DNA from: Labia minor
Taxonomy: Eukaryota > Arthropoda > Insecta > Dermaptera > Spongiphoridae
DNA: 64,000 bases
Assembly: GCA_963082975.1 (NCBI GenBank)
Contig: OY720349.1
Location: 46,853,962 to 46,917,961 of the forward strand
Direction of reading: 5' to 3'
The position numbers were made by a program, and so were the translations under genes. Positions 60,802 through 64,000 of this stretch are shown here, in pieces. A model generated the notes under the pieces. It saw only the letters and a list, made by a program, of their open reading frames with translations. It made no database searches and was not told where the DNA came from. How positions within the stretch are numbered: the first letter of the stretch is position 1; the number at the start of each line of letters is the position of its first letter.

Positions 60802-61476
60802 GTTACCAAATTTCAAATTTGACACCAATAAACTAATACGAACTGGCTCTTTATCAATACCAAGTTTACACATTCTAAATATTCATTCACAACTCTTAAT
60901 ACCTATTTATATGCGGGAAAGTCTAGGGGAGGACACTCCCGCTTATTAAAATATAAAATAGAGGCAGAGAAAGAGTTTCAAATTATATTCGAATAGTCTA
61001 TATATTATTAATATCATTATTTTTTTTCTGAATTTAATACCAAATTGATTTTGAAAATTTTCTATTCTTTATGCATATAATTGTTTACATTTGTTAAAAT
61101 TTAAAAAAATTCAAATATTCTAATTTTTAAATTTATATACAATTTAATATTATTGTTTATTAATATCATATCAAAAAAAGAGAAATTATTAAAAATTAAA
61201 AATAAAAAAAAGAAACCTTTTAATTAAAAATTAGAAGAGAATACAATAATTTTGATTTAAAACAAATTTAAAAAAAAAATACTCAATTTAAAAAAGACAA
61301 ATATTTTAAACATCTCATTTATATCAATTTTCTAAAAAATCATATTTTAATTTTATATAACCAAGATATCATTTTTGCACGTAAAATATAGTAGTAATTA
61401 ATATAATTGAAATAAAAACAAAAATAATATAATTTAATCATTTTAATTGATGTTTTGAAAATATTTTTGTAATCTG

Positions 61477-62078
61477 TTTTTACCGACCGACGATGGTAAG
61501 GGAGGAAGTTTTCACATCAATTTTCACATGTGGAGATTTTTACATATCTCCACGAATCATGCATTTTATTAACAGAAAAAAGTATTTTTAGCATGATGTC
61601 TGTCCGTCCGTCCGTCTGTCCGTATAGATGTGTACAGCCTGAACGGCTGAACGGATTTTGATGAAATTTGGTATATTTACTTAATGCATCAGTGGGATGA
61701 ATTGATCAACTTTTGGTGCAAATCCGGAAACCGGAAGTGGTAGTATTAGCGATCGACGATAGGAAGGGAAGGGTTATTTTCATACCAAATTTCACATGAG
61801 GAGATTTTTTACATATCATCACGAATCATTCACTTTGTATTGGTTTTATACTCGAGAAAAATCATCTTTATTAGTTTTTTCTTAATTTAAAATTATATGA
61901 CGTCATCCAGCCCTTCATGACGTCACAGCCTGGTCTTAGATATATATTATAAATAAAATAAAATTAAAAATATTTATGTTCTATGCATATCTGTTTTTTA
62001 TTCCATTAATAGATATATTAAAATTATTTGAAATTGTTTCTGTAGCTGGAAATTAATTTATTTCAAACCGTTTAAGAC
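61477..62078 (+). mobile_element. Family C Helentron-like element, last bases lost
   Basis: Complete from T-run and ACCGACCGACGATGGTAAGG, through the GTCCGTCCGTCCGTCTGTCC microsatellite and GAAACCGGAAGTGG, to TTTCAAACCG. There it runs into the 180-base flank (AAGACAGTTTC) instead of the expected CGGTCGGTT and hairpin. Confidence 0.8.
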
Positions 62079-62257
62079 AGTTTCTAAGAATAAATTAAAA
62101 ATATTTATTGAAACCGAACAAATTAAAAGGTAACTTAGTTAAAAACACATTAATTTTAAAACATCATTTCCTGAGCATTTTACATATTTTAAAACATTTT
62201 TTTTATTTATTTACCGAGAATGAAATTGTAATTATTACTTAACCATTATTTTCATTC

Positions 62258-62765
62258 TTTTTACCGACCGACGATAGTAAGGGAGGTATTGTTTTCACAC
62301 CAAATTTCACATGTGGAGATTTTTACATATCTCCACGAATCATGCATTTTCTTAACAGAAAAAAGTATTTTTAGCATGATGTCTGTCCGTGCGTCCGTCA
62401 GTCCGTCCGTCCGCCTGTCCGTTCGTATAGATGTGTACAGCTTGAACGGCTCAACGGATTTTGATAAAATTTGGTATATTTACTTAATGCATCAGTATGA
62501 TGAATTGATCAAACCGGAAGTGGTAGTATTACCGATCGACGATAGGAAGAGAAGGGTTATTTTCACACCAAATTTCAAATGAGGAGATTTTTTTATATCA
62601 CTTTGTTTTGGTTTTATCCTCTTGAAAAATCATCTTCATTAGTTTTTTCTTAATTGAAAATTATATGACGTCAGTCAGCCCTTCATGACGTCCCAGCCAG
62701 CGCCTCCATAGATATTATAAATAAAATAAAATTAAAAATATTTATGTTATATCCATATCTGTTTT
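62258..62765 (+). mobile_element. Family C element cut by family A
   Basis: Starts with TTTTTACCGACCGACGATAG after the 180-base flank shared with 26874-27053. The microsatellite is irregular (GTCCGTGCGTCCGTCAGTCC), and the phrase before AACCGGAAGTGG has lost about 20 bases. It stops in CATATCTGTTTTTT, where the family A element begins. The C remainder is not found beyond A. Confidence 0.78.
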
Positions 62766-62882
62766 TTACTATCTCGTAAGAGATAGTATTGCGATCACGA
62801 AAATTTTCGATGTCGAGATTTTGATGTTTTTATACGTTTTAAAGGTTCCTGAATCATTTTCACTAAGGTTGAGAAAAATGTC

Positions 62883-62915
<33 letters not shown>

Positions 62916-63381
62916 ATGTATGTAACCAAGATTACGCAAAAACGGTTTGAGCTAGAATGATGAAATTTGGTACATGAGCATTATTCAAAATTCGTAGTTT
63001 TCTATCAACTTTTGAGAAATGTAGCTCAACCGGAAGAGGGTCATTACCTACAACGTTTTGATTTTTTTTCCTCTAAAGTGACCGTAAAAATAAAGATATA
63101 TGTTTGATAATTTTTCACATGATTAATAATTGTATAAAACTGCTATATATAGAATTTCAGCTTGATTGATTCGCTGAAATTACCAGAATTAATTTTTTAA
63201 CACTGCAATTCTCACGCACCAACATGTGACGTGGTGCCATAAACAAAAAGCCTAACATGCGCTGGTTTAATATTTATTATTTATAATTTATAATTAATTA
63301 AATTTAATTTAAATATAATATATTATGTTATTTAATCCAATTCAAATTTGCGAGATAGTCGAGTGGAGACACTCCAGCTAA
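62762..63381 (+). mobile_element. Family A Helentron-like element, complete
   Basis: Both ends are intact: T-run, hairpin CTATCTC-GTAA-GAGATAG, ATGTCTG with a TG/TATG microsatellite (62878-62922), the core, and GCGAGATAGTCGAGTGGAGA then CACTCCAGCTAA before TTTT. It is very close to 57342-57979 and begins inside the T-run of the preceding family C copy. Confidence 0.85.
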
Positions 63382-63860
63382 TTTTATATTTTGATGATAT
63401 TGATAAAATTTATATCCTTCACTTTCAAATAGAAAAGAAGAAATATTCAAATATATAGAAAGAATAAATAAAAATTAAGTTAAATATGATCTAAATAATT
63501 TATTAAATTAATTAAAATGAGAACTTTTAGAATAAATTATTTAATTGAATTGATATTACTTTTGAATATTATAATTTAAAATAAAAAGTTAAATATTATA
63601 ATAATTCTTTGATTGGGAATCGCTATGATAATTCATTGTTTAAAATAATTCCGCTAGGGACAGTGAGCCGCGAGATGCTCTTGAATGAACAACACGGAGA
63701 ATTATATAAACTTTAAAAAATTAATTTCTGCCGTTATTGATTAGATATTAATAAAATGTATAGACTATGTTACTATAGAGGTATATAAGAATATTGTGAT
63801 GTAATTTCATAGAAATCGGTTCAGCCAATTTTGAGTCTATAAAATAGTTATTTTCCGGAC

Positions 63861-64000
63861 AGACAGACAGACAGACAAGAAAAATTCTAGTCACTTTTGG
63901 ATTCTAGAGGTCATGAAACGCGAAGATATGCAAAAAATTTTAAATTCTGAGCAATGTGCATAGCAGACAAAAACCTTTTTTATATATATATAGATTATTA
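63861..64000. repeat. Continuation of repeat D at the window edge
   Basis: After the GACAGACAGACA run this copy goes on with AAGAAAAATTCTAGTCACTT and GGTCATGAAACGCGAAGATA, which the copy at 25600 lacks. The end of the repeat may lie here or beyond the window. Confidence 0.4.

Larger units (their letters stand above)
59633..60945 (+). mobile_element. Family B Helentron-like element carrying a family C insert
   Basis: 5' end: T-run and ACTTTCCCGCATACTTCGTA. Then come ATGTCTGTGTG, about 35 TATG units, and the core GAAATTTGGTACACCGATA to TTAACCGGAAGTGG, then a second GGAAGTGACATTTTACC segment. After AGCGTT (60207) a family C fragment begins. The B 3' end resumes later and closes with GCGGGAAAGTCTAGGGGAGG and CACTCCCGC (60913-60942). 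The terminal ACTTTCCCGC and GCGGGAAAGT are inverse copies, and GGGAG-GACA-CTCCC is the hairpin. Confidence 0.82.
61005..63860 (+). repeat. Repeat D, interrupted copy
   Basis: D sequence runs from about 61005 to 61475, stops, and resumes at about 63415 with TCCTTCACTTTCAAATAG, continuing to the GACAGACAGACAGACAGACA run at 63858. The copy at 24645-25600 is continuous across the gap except for about 60 bases around 25110, so roughly 1.9 kb (two C elements, a shared flank and one A element) has been added here. Confidence 0.75.

Overview
This looks like a gene-poor, strongly A+T-rich stretch of nuclear DNA from an animal, most likely an arthropod. The reasons are a split gene with short GT-AG introns, a eukaryotic tRNA with no encoded CCA, a TCAGT-type initiator next to a candidate first exon, and a repeat population (RTE-type retrotransposon tails, mariner, hAT elements, Helitron and Helentron-like elements) typical of arthropods. 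The species cannot be named from the sequence. Nothing bacterial or viral was seen.

Functional genes are few. One complete protein gene is readable: a ten-exon serine hydroxymethyltransferase on the minus strand (42253-44889), with a basic N-terminus that suggests the mitochondrial form. One tRNA-Ile(AAT) lies at 56381-56454. A signal-peptide-like first coding exon with a plausible promoter lies at 39460-39780 (minus), and a weaker first-exon candidate at about 12298-12336 (minus). A few islands richer in G+C (about 12110-12700, 20480-20660, 22320-22660, 27200-27520, 31800-32140, 46650-47200) may be exons or regulatory DNA of neighbouring genes, but no product could be read from them.

Most of the recognisable content is mobile DNA. 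Three repeat families, called A, B and C here, make up at least fifteen copies. All share one plan: a T-run, a 10-12 bp terminal motif, a central microsatellite following ATGTCTGT, the inverse of the terminal motif near the 3' end, then a short GC-rich hairpin and another T-run. This is the plan of non-autonomous Helentron elements (HINE/DINE-1 type). A and B can be aligned along most of their 5' halves, and C shares the central module, so all three probably descend from one ancestor. Decayed coding pieces of the matching autonomous class are also present: an endonuclease domain (1311-1880, minus) and a Pif1/Helitron-type helicase with 23-residue N-terminal repeats (47909-49350, plus).

A second layer consists of 3' ends of an RTE-type retrotransposon (six fragments). 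Two of them are locked to the same downstream sequence, which ends like a canonical Helitron (hairpin, 11 nt, CTAG, then T). That suggests a Helitron that carries a retrotransposon fragment. Further elements are a hAT relic with a transposase C-terminus and an 8 bp target duplication, two short hAT elements with 8 bp duplications (one inside the SHMT gene, one inside the retrotransposon relic), an internally deleted mariner, two further inverted-repeat elements, a perfect 107 bp inverted repeat, and a possible tRNA-derived SINE.

The right end (59378-64000) is a dense nest. Family C sits inside family B, and two C copies plus one A copy interrupt a long repeat D whose less interrupted copy lies at 24645-25600, so an order of insertion can be read. 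The remaining long stretches are A+T-rich DNA in which no gene could be supported.
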